From Cryptosporidium bovis (Eukaryota > Apicomplexa > Conoidasida > Eucoccidiorida > Cryptosporidiidae), in NCBI GenBank assembly GCA_009768925.2, contig VHIT02000034.1, positions 372,001-436,000 of the forward strand: a stretch of DNA of 64,000 nucleotides, written 5' to 3'. Below, piece by piece: positions 10,279-21,660 of this stretch; within the stretch, counting starts at the first letter, position 1, and each line of letters starts with the position of its first letter. The notes under the pieces are model-generated. The model saw only the letters and a program-made list of their open reading frames with translations, was not told where the DNA came from and made no database searches. Both the position numbers and the translations under genes were made by a program.

Positions 10279-11203
10279 CCTAATTTCCCTTATTCATAGG
10301 TTTATATGTTATATTCTTGATAATATTTAACACCGCATTTATCTTTAAAAAGAAAAAGAAGAAAAGAGAGAATTTTCTTAACTTTTTGACGATTATTTAA
10401 ATAGCCACACTGGAGATGTCAGACGTATCAAGTGTGAATTACCGCTAATATAATTATTTAATACTTATTGTAAAATATTCTAGATTCAATTTAATTAAAA
10501 TATATATGTATATATTTAACAAAAACAACAGTATAACTCACAAATGCTAAAAGTATAGATTTTTATTTTGATTATTTCACCCTTAATTGATTTACAATTA
10601 GTTTAATATGAGTTTTTTAATATCATTTTGTCCACATGATAAATGCATGCATGCATTATTTTTTCCCACATGCAGATTATAAATAATCTTGAAATTAACA
10701 TCAATTCCAATGATTAATTAAGATGCTTATTAATATTTTTGTTTTTTCCTGAGTATATTCATATTTATCTTTTATTCTTTAGATGGTCTAATGAAAAAAA
10801 TTACTTTGTTTCAATGAATTATTTTTTTTTTTAATTCATTAGTTCGAGTTCCAAAATTGTACTTTGTTTGATCAATTTTTTGAATATGTTTATATTTGTG
10901 TTCCTATTGCTATTTTTATTTAGTTCAATTTTGCTGCTGATTATATATCTTACATTAAGTCTGTGTATTGCACTGTCATCAAATATTTATTTTCAATCAT
11001 TATCCCGTTGGCCCGCAAATAGAAATGTGAGGGAACATGTAAAAACAATTGTTGAAAAAAATAGCATTAAAACACATTTTTTTCAAACAAAAATTCCATA
11101 TATATGCATATTTATGTATAAAAAATACTATGATATACAAGTGTTATGCGAAAGTATATTGGATTTATACAAAAAGTAATCAGAAAAAGGTATAAGGAAA
11201 AAA
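10279..11203. promoter_or_regulatory. Intergenic region with 16-bp AP2-type palindrome
   Basis: Holds the perfect palindrome AATGCATGCATGCATT at 10642-10657, containing overlapping copies of the apicomplexan AP2 core TGCATGCA. A short hydrophobic frame with its first ATG at 10886 ends at 11179, just before the next gene. I do not support it as a gene: it has no recognisable domain and sits where the leader of the next gene should be. Confidence 0.55.
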
Positions 11204-12070
11204 ATGGAACCAAAAAATGAAAACGACAAAGATGAGAAAGCTACAGAAGATCAGTTAGAAAACTTAGATGATTATTGTGAAAATATGTCTGAGAAAGAAC
11301 TAGATAACGCGATACAAGTGCTTGTTAGTGAAAAAAAAGTATGGGAGAATGCATTCAATTTGGCAAAGCTAGAGTTGAATGAAAAAAATGCAGAAATAGA
11401 AGGTTTAAAAAAACTATTGAACGAGATGAATAACAATATAATTAGTAAGGATGAAAAATTCGAAGATTATAACTTGTTGCGTGGTCCATTTGAAACTAAT
11501 CTTGATAGTAATAAGGTCATAATAAATGGAAAAAAAGATAATAGTATTCATGGTGATCATTTGTTGAATGAATTAATAGTAATAGCCAAAGAAGAAACTA
11601 AAGCTCTTGAAAATATTGATGATTTTCTTTTAAAACTTTCAGACTGTGAAAACATTAAATCTGCTTATAAATACATTATTAGAAATTATGTTGAGCTTAA
11701 GTTAGAAAATCAATCGCAAGATCAAAGAATAGATTCATTAAATGATGAATTGTCAAATGCACAAGAAGCCGTTCAGAATCTGCACAGAACTATACAAAAT
11801 AACCAAAATAGCTCCGATCTTATTTCTATTGCGTATACATCTCAAATCAAATCTCTTCAAGACGACTTGTTGAGTGCTTGCAAAGATATTGACTTTTGGA
11901 AAGAACAATGTGAAAAATATATGAAATGTTCAGAAAGCACAAAAACTAACACAGAAACCAAATTTAGTGATTTAGATCTAAGTGAATGGTACAATCTTGG
12001 TTCAGGAATAGATGCAATGTACAAAGTAGAAATTATCCCAAATTCTTACTGGTGGTTTATATCATTTTAA
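11204..12070 (+). CDS. Coiled-coil protein, unknown function
   Basis: 288 residues, highly charged. Long heptad-like helical stretches rich in Glu, Lys, Leu and Asn lie at about 30-85 and 155-245, typical of coiled coils. There is no signal peptide or membrane helix. The C-terminal 20 residues (ending NSYWWFISF) are abruptly hydrophobic and aromatic. This may be a real tail, or the frame may run past an unseen splice site. I do not recognise a family. It lies in tandem with the transhydrogenase gene, about 340 bp away. Confidence 0.65.
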   Translation: MEPKNENDKDEKATEDQLENLDDYCENMSEKELDNAIQVLVSEKKVWENAFNLAKLELNEKNAEIEGLKKLLNEMNNNIISKDEKFEDYNLLRGPFETNLDSNKVIINGKKDNSIHGDHLLNELIVIAKEETKALENIDDFLLKLSDCENIKSAYKYIIRNYVELKLENQSQDQRIDSLNDELSNAQEAVQNLHRTIQNNQNSSDLISIAYTSQIKSLQDDLLSACKDIDFWKEQCEKYMKCSESTKTNTETKFSDLDLSEWYNLGSGIDAMYKVEIIPNSYWWFISF

Positions 12071-12413
12071 TTTACAAAATAACAGTATCAATAATAATTA
12101 ACCTGTTTTTATGCTACGAGTTCACAAAAAGTAGCAATTTAATTTTTAATATGGGTATTAACTTTTAACATGTATATGTGTTTTTTTCCCTTTATATTAA
12201 TAACTTATTACCTTTCACTCTTTTATTTGAATCTTTCAAATATTTTTACAATGTATATACAAGTGGAGCATGCATGCATGCAGGTAGAGATTATATGGTT
12301 AGTCACTGCATGACAGCAACATATCAAAAAGTAGTTATTGTGGGAAAAAAAAATGTAAGGTAGAATAATATAACACAAATTATTTTATTTATTCTGCTTT
12401 GTAAAGAAGGAAA
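12071..12413 (+). promoter_or_regulatory. Upstream region of transhydrogenase with TGCATGCA tract
   Basis: Contains GCATGCATGCATGCA at 12268-12282, about 130 bp upstream of the transhydrogenase ATG. It is an extended AP2-type motif. A 61-codon frame across it has no gene-like features. Confidence 0.5.
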
Positions 12414-15400
12414 ATGAAAGGTAAAAACATAAATTTATGTTTAATTATACTTTTAATTTCACTTTTATCATGTTTATTGGAAAATGGTATGGCACTTGAT
12501 GAATTTAGTTCAGAAAAAAGTCAATTTAACAGAATATTTAGAGGTGGAAGTAGAGCTGTAGGTATTAAAAATGAATTCAAAGGGAATACTTTATTTTTTG
12601 GGGATGAGAATTATTACAAAGCAAGTGAAACAAGTTTAAATCCAATGGTTACATCATGCTACTTATTTTCAGCATTATGTTTCATATATAGTATAAAGGG
12701 TTTATCTTCTAGAAGTAGTGGTTATAAAAGTAATATAGTAGGTTTTGTGGGAATGATAATTGGTATACTGATAACAATGACGGAAGAAGGATTTGGAAAT
12801 CATTATATAGTATTTTTACTGACAATGTTGGTTTCAGGAGGAATAGGGGTGTATATAGCAGAGAAAACAGAGCTAATAAGAATGCCTCAATTAGTTGCAG
12901 TCTTTCATAGTTTAATAGGTTTGTCAGCGGTTTTGGTATCTTATTCGTTCTTTTATACATCATTAGAGGGGAACGAATTGGTAGAAACAACAATATTAAG
13001 AAGGATTGAAATATTTGTCGGAGGAATGATGGGAATGATAACATTTATAGGCTCAGTAATAGCAGCCATGAAATTGGACGATATAATACCAAGTAAGAGT
13101 ACAAAAATACCATATAAAAATTCATGTTTGATGCTGATATTATCATCTATTTTGATTACAGGAGCGTGTTTTTGTTCAACAAATAATCAAATAACAACAT
13201 TAACAAATTTACACTGTGGTATGATATTTTCAGCAATATTTGGAGTATTCATGATAATAAGCATTGGAGGAGCTGATATGCCCGTAGTTATAAGTATGTT
13301 AAACAGTTATAGTGGATGGTCTACAACAATTACAGGTTTTTTGTTGGATAATACTTTGTTAATTGTGAGTGGGGCACTAATAGGTTCAAGCGGAGCAATA
13401 CTCTCATATATTATGTGTAAGGGAATGAATCGTAATTTCATGTCGGTAATACTGGGAGGATTTGATCAAATTGAGGATAGCAGTATAGCAGGTGTTATTG
13501 AGGATGATAAATGTTATAAAACAACTCCTTCTGAAACAGCAAGGTTGCTTTTGGATTCTTCAAAAGTTCTCATAGTACCTGGATATGGAATGGCAGTTAG
13601 TAGGTCGCACAAATGTATATCTGAAATAGTTAAGGAATTAGAATCATGTGGTTGTAAAGTTGATGTTTGTATACATCCTGTAGCTGGACGTATGCCAGGA
13701 CATATGAATGTTTTATTGGCAGAAGCTGATGTTCCAACAAACATCATTAAAGAAATGGATCAAGTGAATGATAATATGGAAGATTATGATGTTGTTTTAG
13801 TTGTGGGAGCTAACGATATTGTAAACCCCGCAGCTTTATTGAAAGAAAGTAAAATATTTGGAATGCCTGTTATATTTGTTTGGAAGGCAAGGCAGGTTAT
13901 TGTATCAAAAAGATCATTAGGACATGGATATGCTTGTATTGATAATGAATTATTTACCAAATTAAATACTAAGATGTTGCTTGGAGATTCAAGAAAAACT
14001 TTGAATTTTGTAAAAAGAATACTAAAGGGTGATAGCAGTAGCAATGATTCAAATACAAGTGAAAACTCTGATTTGTTAAATGACAGAAAAAATACAGAAT
14101 ATGATGATATAGCAAATGAAACTTCACCATTAATTAATGGTTTAAATGAACAGAAGGAGCAACTGGAGGAGAGAGAGCTAGATGAAAGTAAATATGATTC
14201 TGTAAGTGTGCAAAGAAGAATAGCTATTCTTCCAGGTATCTATGAGGAGGAAGATAAGAATATAATAATACTTCCAATACCTCCATCTGAAGTTTGTAGA
14301 TTTAGAAGAAGGGGATACGGGATAGTGCTATCAAAAGAATGTATAAGTACGCAGAGCAATTATTTTACTGAAGAAGAATATGTTAAAGGCGGAGCTTTTG
14401 TATATGAAAGTACACGGGAAATGATAAAAGAGAGTGAAATAGTAATTAAACTGGGAAAACCTACGATAAAAGAGGTGGAAACATTAAAAAGAGGCCATGT
14501 ATTAATATGTAATATGTGTACAATAGGGCAGAGTTATAATGTTGATAAAGAAAATAAGAAAGATAAATTGTTAACAACGTTGAGTAATAAAGGAATAACA
14601 GTTATTGATTTAGATCAAATTCCAAGAACGAGTAACGCTCAAACTATGGATGTAAGAACAACAGTAAGTAATATATCCGGATATAGAGCAGTTGTAGAGG
14701 CCATGAATTATCTTCCTAGAATAGGTAGAAGTATTTCAAGTGCTGCTGGAACTGTAAAACAATCAACGGTGCTTGTTATAGGAGTTGGTGTTGCTGGTCT
14801 CCAAGCAATAGCAACTGCTAGAAGTATGGGAACAAGAGTAATCGCCATGGACACGAGACTAGAATCCAAGGAAGAGGCAGAAAGCTGTGGAGCAAAGTTT
14901 GTTAAATTACCCGACGTTACAACCAATAACAATTCAGATACAATATTAAATGAACAGAGAAAAGTAATCGAAAGATATTTAAAAGATACAGATATTGTAA
15001 TAACATCAGCAAATATATCGGGAGCTATATCACCGGTGATTATTACAAATGAAGCAGTTAAAAAAATGAAACAAGGATCCGTTATTATTGATTTAAGTGC
15101 AGATTTTGGTGGTAATTGCGAGCTTACTGAAAGAAATAAAATTGTTACAGACAAAGAATCTGGAGTAACTATTATAGGAAAATCAAATTTCCTATTCTCA
15201 ATGCCATTACAAAGCAGTGAATTGTTTTCTGGAAATATTTATTCATTGATAGTAGAAATGGGAAAAACAGCAGATAAATTCAAATGTAATCTTGAAAATG
15301 ATATAATAGGAAAAGCATGCATTATTCACGAAGGTAAAATACTAAAGTTTTTCCCGGACCAAAATAAACAATACAAAAATGTCATTGGTGATAAAACTTT

Positions 15401-15980
15401 TACTGAAAGACAATATACCAACACAACTGTATCCGACGATAATTTGACTACTACAACTACTACAACATCGACAACTTCAACTACAGCTTCTAATACAGTA
15501 TCGTCAAGTCTAATATCAATCCAAAATTGCTTTCATTCTGAAGATGAGGCTTGTGATGAATGTAGAGACAATAAAACTAAGGGAGTTAAAAGCAGGACTA
15601 TCAAAAGCTTGAAACAATTTACAAGAAAATATATAACTCCAAACTGTTATTTCTTATTATCAATGATAATGTCCATTGTATTGTTTATTATTATGGGAAT
15701 CAATATGAGCACCATTCAAATATACAACATATTCTCATTTATAATTTCTATAATCGTTGGATACCACTGTGTATGGGAAGTGGACTCAAAACTCCATACC
15801 CCACTAATGTCTATAACAAATGCCCTCTCTGGAGTTATAATCATAGGCAGTATGGTTCAGTATGGTACACAAACAATAACCACAAATACACTTATGGCTT
15901 TGGCAGCAACATTCCTCTCTTCAATAAACACATTTGGTGGTTTCTACGTAACCAACAGAATGCTTGCACTTTTTGAGTAA
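12414..15980 (+). CDS. PNT: NAD(P) transhydrogenase, fused beta-alpha subunits
   Basis: 1188 residues. It couples hydride transfer between NADH and NADP+ to proton movement across a membrane. The order is N-terminal hydrophobic signal (1-27); beta-subunit membrane domain (about 75-350, with GGADMPVVISMLNSYSGW); NADP(H)-binding domain III (about 375-560, with GYGMAVSRSHK and VGANDIVNPAA); a Ser/Asn/Glu-rich linker; NAD(H)-binding domain I (about 600-930, with VLVIGVGVAGLQAIATARSM); a Thr-rich linker (about 1004-1025); and the alpha-subunit membrane helices (about 1076-1188). This beta-then-alpha fusion is known from apicomplexans and Entamoeba and is the reverse of animal enzymes. The start looks like a signal peptide rather than a mitochondrial presequence. 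This would suit a secretory-route organelle such as the crystalloid, where the Plasmodium enzyme is known to go. Confidence 0.96.
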   Translation: MKGKNINLCLIILLISLLSCLLENGMALDEFSSEKSQFNRIFRGGSRAVGIKNEFKGNTLFFGDENYYKASETSLNPMVTSCYLFSALCFIYSIKGLSSRSSGYKSNIVGFVGMIIGILITMTEEGFGNHYIVFLLTMLVSGGIGVYIAEKTELIRMPQLVAVFHSLIGLSAVLVSYSFFYTSLEGNELVETTILRRIEIFVGGMMGMITFIGSVIAAMKLDDIIPSKSTKIPYKNSCLMLILSSILITGACFCSTNNQITTLTNLHCGMIFSAIFGVFMIISIGGADMPVVISMLNSYSGWSTTITGFLLDNTLLIVSGALIGSSGAILSYIMCKGMNRNFMSVILGGFDQIEDSSIAGVIEDDKCYKTTPSETARLLLDSSKVLIVPGYGMAVSRSHKCISEIVKELESCGCKVDVCIHPVAGRMPGHMNVLLAEADVPTNIIKEMDQVNDNMEDYDVVLVVGANDIVNPAALLKESKIFGMPVIFVWKARQVIVSKRSLGHGYACIDNELFTKLNTKMLLGDSRKTLNFVKRILKGDSSSNDSNTSENSDLLNDRKNTEYDDIANETSPLINGLNEQKEQLEERELDESKYDSVSVQRRIAILPGIYEEEDKNIIILPIPPSEVCRFRRRGYGIVLSKECISTQSNYFTEEEYVKGGAFVYESTREMIKESEIVIKLGKPTIKEVETLKRGHVLICNMCTIGQSYNVDKENKKDKLLTTLSNKGITVIDLDQIPRTSNAQTMDVRTTVSNISGYRAVVEAMNYLPRIGRSISSAAGTVKQSTVLVIGVGVAGLQAIATARSMGTRVIAMDTRLESKEEAESCGAKFVKLPDVTTNNNSDTILNEQRKVIERYLKDTDIVITSANISGAISPVIITNEAVKKMKQGSVIIDLSADFGGNCELTERNKIVTDKESGVTIIGKSNFLFSMPLQSSELFSGNIYSLIVEMGKTADKFKCNLENDIIGKACIIHEGKILKFFPDQNKQYKNVIGDKTFTERQYTNTTVSDDNLTTTTTTTSTTSTTASNTVSSSLISIQNCFHSEDEACDECRDNKTKGVKSRTIKSLKQFTRKYITPNCYFLLSMIMSIVLFIIMGINMSTIQIYNIFSFIISIIVGYHCVWEVDSKLHTPLMSITNALSGVIIIGSMVQYGTQTITTNTLMALAATFLSSINTFGGFYVTNRMLALFE

Positions 15981-16432
15981 AATGGTAAATTGCCAAATTT
16001 TACTTCACATTAGTATGAAAATTAAAACATAAACTGAAATTAAATTGTGCTATGAACTACAAAACCACTCAAATATAATGGTTAAAGCAGTAAATTAGAT
16101 CAATAATTCGGTCTTCTAAAACAAAAGAAACAAGTGGTTCTGTACAAAATATTAAGGAAAAACAAGAAATTAATTGTCATAAAAATTTTAGATTTCTAAG
16201 CCTCAATTTAAACAAATACATGTTCGGCGGTATCTCCCTAAAGGCGGCAAATGGAGTTATGCCGGTATTTATTTCATTAACAAGTCAATGAATGAGAAAA
16301 ATTGAATTTCTTTAGAAAAATATATATAAAATAAAAGAACATAAATAATTTGAATAGAAAGTACTCAAAATTAACGACAGTAATCGTGTATATTTACATA
16401 CTTGTCTATAGGGATAATAGCTAGATGTGAGA
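15981..16432 (+). promoter_or_regulatory. Upstream region of ABCE1 with two GGCGG motifs
   Basis: Tandem spacer holding two same-strand GGCGG boxes, at 16226-16230 (TTCGGCGGTA) and 16243-16247 (AAAGGCGGCAA), about 190-210 bp upstream of the ABCE1 ATG. An ATG at 16425 is followed at once by a stop, giving a minimal upstream frame. Confidence 0.5.
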
Positions 16433-18289
16433 ATGGGTCCAAAAAAAAGCTCTAAAGTCCAAGGAGGGTCAGAAGATGAAAGTCGTTTAAGAATAGCTAT
16501 TGTTGAAGCAGATAGATGCAAACCAAAAAATTGTAGACAAGAGTGCAAGTCTTTTTGTCCAGTTGTGAGAACAGGAAAACTTTGTGTTGAAGTTGATTCT
16601 TCTAGTAAAATAGCATCTATATCGGAGCCACTATGTATAGGATGTGGTATATGCGTGAAAAAATGTCCATATTCAGCCATTACAATTATCAATTTGCCTA
16701 AGAATATGAATAAGGAAACAACACATAGATATAGTAAGAATAGTTTTAAGCTTCACAGACTTCCTGTGCCTAGACCAGGGCAAGTATTGGGGCTTGTAGG
16801 CACAAATGGTATAGGAAAAAGTACAGCATTACAAATACTAAGCGGAAAGCTGAGACCAAATTTGGGGGATTATACTAGAGAATTAGACTGGAAAGAAATA
16901 GTAGCGTATTTTAGAGGGAGTGAGCTACAGGCATACTTTTTAAAGATGCAGTCTGGGGAACTTAAAGCAGTAATTAAGCCTCAATATGTAGATCATATAC
17001 CTAAAAGAGTTAAGGGAAGAGTAGGAGACATAATATCAGCTAAAGACGAGAATAATATCTCAAAAAAATTAATTGATGAATTGGAACTTGGACATCTCTT
17101 AGACAGACAAGTAAACGAACTTAGTGGTGGTGAATTACAGCGTTTTGCACTTTGTGTAAGTACATGTGTAAAAAGTATGGTATATATGTATGATGAACCA
17201 AGTAGTTATTTGGATATAAAACAAAGAATAAATGCAGCTAAAGTAATTAGAAATGTTCTTACTCATGATAACTATGTTATTGTTGTTGAGCATGATCTAT
17301 CTGTGCTTGATTATTTATCTGACCTAGTGTGTTGTCTTTGGGGAAGTCCGGGAGTATACGGTGTTGTAACTACACCATTTAGTGTAAGAGAAGGAATTAA
17401 CATATTTTTGGATGGATTCATTCCAACAGAAAATATGAGATTTAGAGAAGAAGGTCTTAATTTCAAAATTGTTGACCAAGATGAGATTGCAATAGGCAGA
17501 ACCAATTTAATAAAATATCCAGGTTTCACCAAAACAATGGGATCATTCAAACTTTCTGCTGAGCCTGGAAATTTTTGTAATTCAGAAATTATTGTTATGC
17601 TTGGACAGAATGGATGTGGTAAGACAACATTTATTAAAATTCTTGCTGGTGTTTCAAAAGCAGATGAAAATAAAGAAACAGACAAAGACCATTATGATAT
17701 GCCAGAATATAATGTTTCATATAAACCACAAACAATATCTCCAAAATTTGACGGAACTGTTAGAGATTTATTCTTGATGAAAATTAGAGAGTCATTCATG
17801 GATGTACAGTTTAATTCTGAAGTTATTAAACCATTTAACATTGAAAGAATAATTGATCAACAAGTTAAACTCCTTTCAGGTGGTGAACTTCAAAGAGTTG
17901 CACTTATTCTTGCTCTTGGTAAAAAAGCCGATATTTATCTTATCGACGAACCTTCTGCCTACTTAGATTCTGAACAAAGAATTACCGCATCCAAAATTAT
18001 TAAAAGGTTCATTCTACATTCACAAAAGACAGCTTTTGTTGTTGAACACGATTTCATTATGGCTACATATCTCGCTGATAGAGTTGTTCTATTTACTGGT
18101 ACTCCTGGTGTTGATTGCTTTGCCAATAAACCAGAAAATCTGGTTACTGGTATGAATAAATTTCTTAAAATTCTTGAAATTTCATTTAGAAGAGATCCTA
18201 TGAATTTCAGACCTAGAATAAATAAACTCGATTCTGTTAAAGACAAAGAACAAAAGTTGTCTGGAAACTATTTTCTACTTGAGGAATAG
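16433..18289 (+). CDS. ABCE1: ABCE1 / Rli1 ribosome-recycling ATPase
   Basis: 618 residues from the first in-frame ATG at 16433; the slightly longer frame starts at GTG. ABCE1 splits post-termination ribosomes and is essential in eukaryotes and archaea. The N-terminal iron-sulphur region has eight cysteines in two clusters ([15 protein letters not shown], and [13 protein letters not shown] at about residues 63-75). Two ABC domains follow, with Walker [10 protein letters not shown] (about 123) and GQNGCGKTT (about 391). Each has the signature LSGGELQR (about 229 and 481), a Walker B ending YDEPSSYLD or IDEPSAYLD, and an H-loop (VEHD). Length and layout match the family. It acts in the cytosol and depends on cytosolic Fe-S assembly, which ties it to the mitosome. 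Confidence 0.98.
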   Translation: MGPKKSSKVQGGSEDESRLRIAIVEADRCKPKNCRQECKSFCPVVRTGKLCVEVDSSSKIASISEPLCIGCGICVKKCPYSAITIINLPKNMNKETTHRYSKNSFKLHRLPVPRPGQVLGLVGTNGIGKSTALQILSGKLRPNLGDYTRELDWKEIVAYFRGSELQAYFLKMQSGELKAVIKPQYVDHIPKRVKGRVGDIISAKDENNISKKLIDELELGHLLDRQVNELSGGELQRFALCVSTCVKSMVYMYDEPSSYLDIKQRINAAKVIRNVLTHDNYVIVVEHDLSVLDYLSDLVCCLWGSPGVYGVVTTPFSVREGINIFLDGFIPTENMRFREEGLNFKIVDQDEIAIGRTNLIKYPGFTKTMGSFKLSAEPGNFCNSEIIVMLGQNGCGKTTFIKILAGVSKADENKETDKDHYDMPEYNVSYKPQTISPKFDGTVRDLFLMKIRESFMDVQFNSEVIKPFNIERIIDQQVKLLSGGELQRVALILALGKKADIYLIDEPSAYLDSEQRITASKIIKRFILHSQKTAFVVEHDFIMATYLADRVVLFTGTPGVDCFANKPENLVTGMNKFLKILEISFRRDPMNFRPRINKLDSVKDKEQKLSGNYFLLEE

Positions 18290-18340
18290 TCGTTTCAATA
18301 ATATATTTAATATTATTATTAATATCCTAGACACATAAAC

Positions 18341-18376
<36 letters not shown>
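18341..18376. repeat. 36-bp perfect palindrome of trinucleotide repeats
   Basis: Six AAT units (18341-18358) are followed directly by six ATT units (18359-18376), making a perfect inverted repeat with no spacer. It lies about 50 bp after the ABCE1 stop codon. In RNA it would form a long A-U hairpin in the ABCE1 3' UTR. Confidence 0.9.
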
Positions 18377-18500
18377 CTACAATCTAGTTGTCCAAATGGT
18401 ATTTCTTTTTTACCTAAAAAAATATTAGTAAATTAGAAAAGTCACACTATTTCTTTATTGAATCTTTATTCCCAAAAAGTTATCTCAATACTTCATATAC

Positions 18501-18527
18501 TATATATATATATATATATATATATAT
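18501..18527. repeat. TA dinucleotide microsatellite
   Basis: Uninterrupted run of about 13 TA units in the convergent spacer. Confidence 0.9.
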
Positions 18528-19231
18528 TTCTTAGTTCCACATTATTATTATTAAAGTCTATTTTTACTATCGGGAATATTTAATGTGAAAATAACACTAG
18601 TGACAATATTCTACTAGAGCAAAATAAAACGAAAAATTTGTGCTCACAATTTTTAATCACTAAATATTTCATTTAATCTCTAAGATTTAATACTTAAAAC
18701 TACAGCTACTCTCTAATGTTAATATCTACTATATCATTTATCCCATAAATTTTTTATTCCATTGTCTTCAATGATATTTTATTCATCTGAAGCTTCATTA
18801 TTTATGGTAATAACTGTTATTCCTTAGTTTATCAAAAAATATTTTTTTCATCTAAAAAACAGAAATATAATTGATAAATCAAGAAACTAATGATATATAC
18901 ATCATATTTATTATTTGTAGTGCTCACCCCTAAAAACCGATATTCAGAATAAATAACAATAATTATTACTCTGCATTTGTTTCCTTATTTATTAATATTG
19001 ATAAATAAAATATATTACTTAGATCTGAAAGTGTATATGCCATTAAACAATCAAGATAATAATATTTCAAAAAAAAATTATTAAAAAAATAATTAGCCAC
19101 AATATTATATTATAACCTCCATTTTCATTGAAGAAAATACACCTGTCAACAATATAGAGGATGAAAGAAATAATGCAATACAATCGTTACCATTAATACA
19201 ATATTCATTCTTATTATACGACAATACGCAG

Positions 19232-21202
19232 TTACATTGAACATAATACCATATCTGAGCGATTACCATTATCCAACATAAATGTAGTAGTTCTCCAGTC
19301 ACTTAGTATGTCTCTCATGCTCAAGTATGGTGTTGATGTCATTACCCAATCACCTATTTGGTTTTCTTCTCCATTATCGGATATTCCATAAGCATCAATT
19401 CCAACCAATTTGTCACTTGTAGTATAACTATTAATCTTTTCATGATTATTTAATCCAATATTTGATATTGAAGAAGATAAAGATGATAAAGACGACAATG
19501 ATGATGATAATGTTGAAAAATCATCACTTGTATGCATTAAGTAATTTGAATAATCATTACTACAACAAAAACCTATTGATGATGATGACGAAGATAATAT
19601 CGAAGACGATGATGAACAACTTGTTGATTGTACCTCACTTTGATTTTCCATCTTTACATTATCGATATTGCAATTATTTGTCATTATTACTATACCACCA
19701 TCTGTTGGAATACTGGGATTGAACAAACCACATGCAAATCCACGATTAATGCAATCTATACTATTGTTTTTTAAATCATTATCTCCGTTTTCGTTATTGA
19801 TATTATTATTAGCTTCATCATAACTTTGGTTGAATATATTTAAATTTGACTTTAAAAGACACGATACCTTACTATCTAAACAATTTGATTTCAAACTATT
19901 ATTTGAAACAGTGTTTGATGAACAGTATTGATTTACAATATTATATTGCAATGCCTTATGACCATTTAATAAATGATTTTCCATCATAGATATTGTTGTG
20001 TTATTATTTATTATTTTACAGAAACTACTGTTTTCGTTGAAATCTTTGGAATTTTGTTTTAATAGCGAATAATTTGTACTCATTGAGTTATTTATTGGAT
20101 ATATTTTACTATTGGAAGGTGCTGGTGACAAATTATGTGAAATATTATCACTCAAGTTTATATTCATAAACATATCATTGTTATTATTATTGGTATTATT
20201 ACTATTATATTCAAAACCAAATTGTTGACTAGTATTATAACAATCATTAGTATAATCAATATTAGTATTCCAATTTAAATATTTAACATCATTATTTATT
20301 TTTGAACCTAATTCAAATAACATTTGATGATTTTGAATATTAAAAGAAAAAAAATTAGTTAATATTTTCTCTTTTGATATTCCACTATATTCAAATGCCT
20401 GCACAATTAAATCATTAGAAATTGTTTCATTTTCATTTAAAGTACTGAAATTATTACAATTATTATTATTATTATCGGAATAGTTATTGCCACTATTGTT
20501 TTTAATATTAACGTCATGATTATTGTCATCTGATTTTTGCCTAAATAATACAATAAAAGGCTTAACTTTGTTCCAATCTAACTCTACTTTGCAAAATGGG
20601 CAATGAGCTTTTAATCCATATTTTTGTTGTATAATTAAAGCTAATCTAACGCAATCATAACAAGCTATGTGCTGGCATACCTGAAATCGTGCTCTTGTTG
20701 ATCTTGGTTTATATTGACAACAAACATGACAATAAATTACTCTAGATCTTTTCTTTTTTGATTCACTCTGGTTGTTACTCGCAGTATCAGACTGTTTCGA
20801 AATGTTAATATAATTATTGTCATTGTTATTATTGTTTTTTACATTGTTCAAAGAGTTATCGATATAATTGTTACGATTTGGAACATATTGACATTGTTGA
20901 TGCATAACCCTATTCATTTTATTCTCGCTCTCTTCGATTAAAATCTGTTTTTCTTTGCTATAGTCATTTGAGCAACCACCTATTAATAAGGGAAAATTAT
21001 TGTTATTATTGTATAAATACGAGCATTTTTGTGGATTGTTACTATTATTATTACTTCCTAATGCTGTATTACAACATTTTCTATTCCTAATGTCTTTATT
21101 ATCGAATGTTAGTTTCAATTTTTTAGATAAAAAATAATTTGATTTATTTAAACCATCATTAATACTTTGAACGTTGTTATATTTTTGATTTAATATAAAC
21201 AT
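19232..21202 (-). CDS. Asn-rich RING protein, paralogue A
   Basis: 656 residues, dominated by Asn and Ser runs, with poly-Ser near residues 535-550. A single folded island at about 155-210 carries CHVCCQYKPRSTRARFQVCQ, then HIACYDC, then CPFCKVELDWNKVKPFIVL. Cysteine spacing is C-x2-C-x14-C-x-H-x2-C-x2-C-x17-C-x2-C, a RING-HC arrangement. The same island occurs in the gene at 23583 on the opposite strand, so the two are paralogues sharing this domain and little else. RING proteins usually recruit E2 ubiquitin enzymes; here that is inference. There is no signal peptide or membrane helix. The first ATG is at 21202. Confidence 0.85.
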   Translation of the reverse strand: MFILNQKYNNVQSINDGLNKSNYFLSKKLKLTFDNKDIRNRKCCNTALGSNNNSNNPQKCSYLYNNNNNFPLLIGGCSNDYSKEKQILIEESENKMNRVMHQQCQYVPNRNNYIDNSLNNVKNNNNNDNNYINISKQSDTASNNQSESKKKRSRVIYCHVCCQYKPRSTRARFQVCQHIACYDCVRLALIIQQKYGLKAHCPFCKVELDWNKVKPFIVLFRQKSDDNNHDVNIKNNSGNNYSDNNNNNCNNFSTLNENETISNDLIVQAFEYSGISKEKILTNFFSFNIQNHQMLFELGSKINNDVKYLNWNTNIDYTNDCYNTSQQFGFEYNSNNTNNNNNDMFMNINLSDNISHNLSPAPSNSKIYPINNSMSTNYSLLKQNSKDFNENSSFCKIINNNTTISMMENHLLNGHKALQYNIVNQYCSSNTVSNNSLKSNCLDSKVSCLLKSNLNIFNQSYDEANNNINNENGDNDLKNNSIDCINRGFACGLFNPSIPTDGGIVIMTNNCNIDNVKMENQSEVQSTSCSSSSSILSSSSSSIGFCCSNDYSNYLMHTSDDFSTLSSSLSSLSSLSSSISNIGLNNHEKINSYTTSDKLVGIDAYGISDNGEENQIGDWVMTSTPYLSMRDILSDWRTTTFMLDNGNRSDMVLCSM

Positions 21203-21611
21203 CCTTTTCTCTTTATATAGTGATAATTATTGTATTTGACTTCCTCAAACTGTTTTATTATTTCCTTCTTTATCAATACAAATTTATAAGTATTTGTTGA
21301 TCTATTGTGATTTGATTCGCATCAATATCTTTATTCAACTAAGCAAATATATATATACCTTTTTCTAATATGTTTATTTATTTTGTTAACCTTTTGCTTT
21401 CAATTCCTTACACTTAGTCCAATAAAAATATTAATAACAAAGGAATATTATTTTTGTTCATGAATTTATTGTGTTTAATTTTCTTTTGAATTTGTCTCAA
21501 TATTTATTTTTGTACTAATGATGCAAATATTTTCAAATACATGCAATTATTCTTTTATTTTGTGTTTAATTATTTTCCAAACGAACCAATTTGACATATT
21601 TACTCAAATAA

Positions 21612-21660
21612 ATGTATATATATATATATATGTATATACATATATATATACATATATATT
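21612..21660. repeat. Imperfect TA-rich self-complementary tract
   Basis: Alternating TA broken by TGTATATACA and CATATATATACA blocks, largely self-complementary. Confidence 0.75.

Larger units (their letters stand above)
18290..19231. other. Convergent intergenic region
   Basis: Very AT-rich spacer between convergent ABCE1 and RING genes. It holds a perfect 36-bp palindrome of AAT/ATT triplets and a TA run (both listed separately). No open frame or RNA was seen. At 940 bp it is long for a convergent gap. Confidence 0.5.

Noticed and set aside
10886-11179. Hydrophobic frame of about 97 codons before the coiled-coil gene
   Set aside because: No recognised domain. The hydrophobic start is typical of T-rich DNA, and the stop lies 25 bases before the next ATG, where a leader is expected.
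14708-15154. 148-codon frame antisense to transhydrogenase
   Set aside because: Shadow of the real gene on the other strand; the sense strand encodes the conserved NAD-binding domain.
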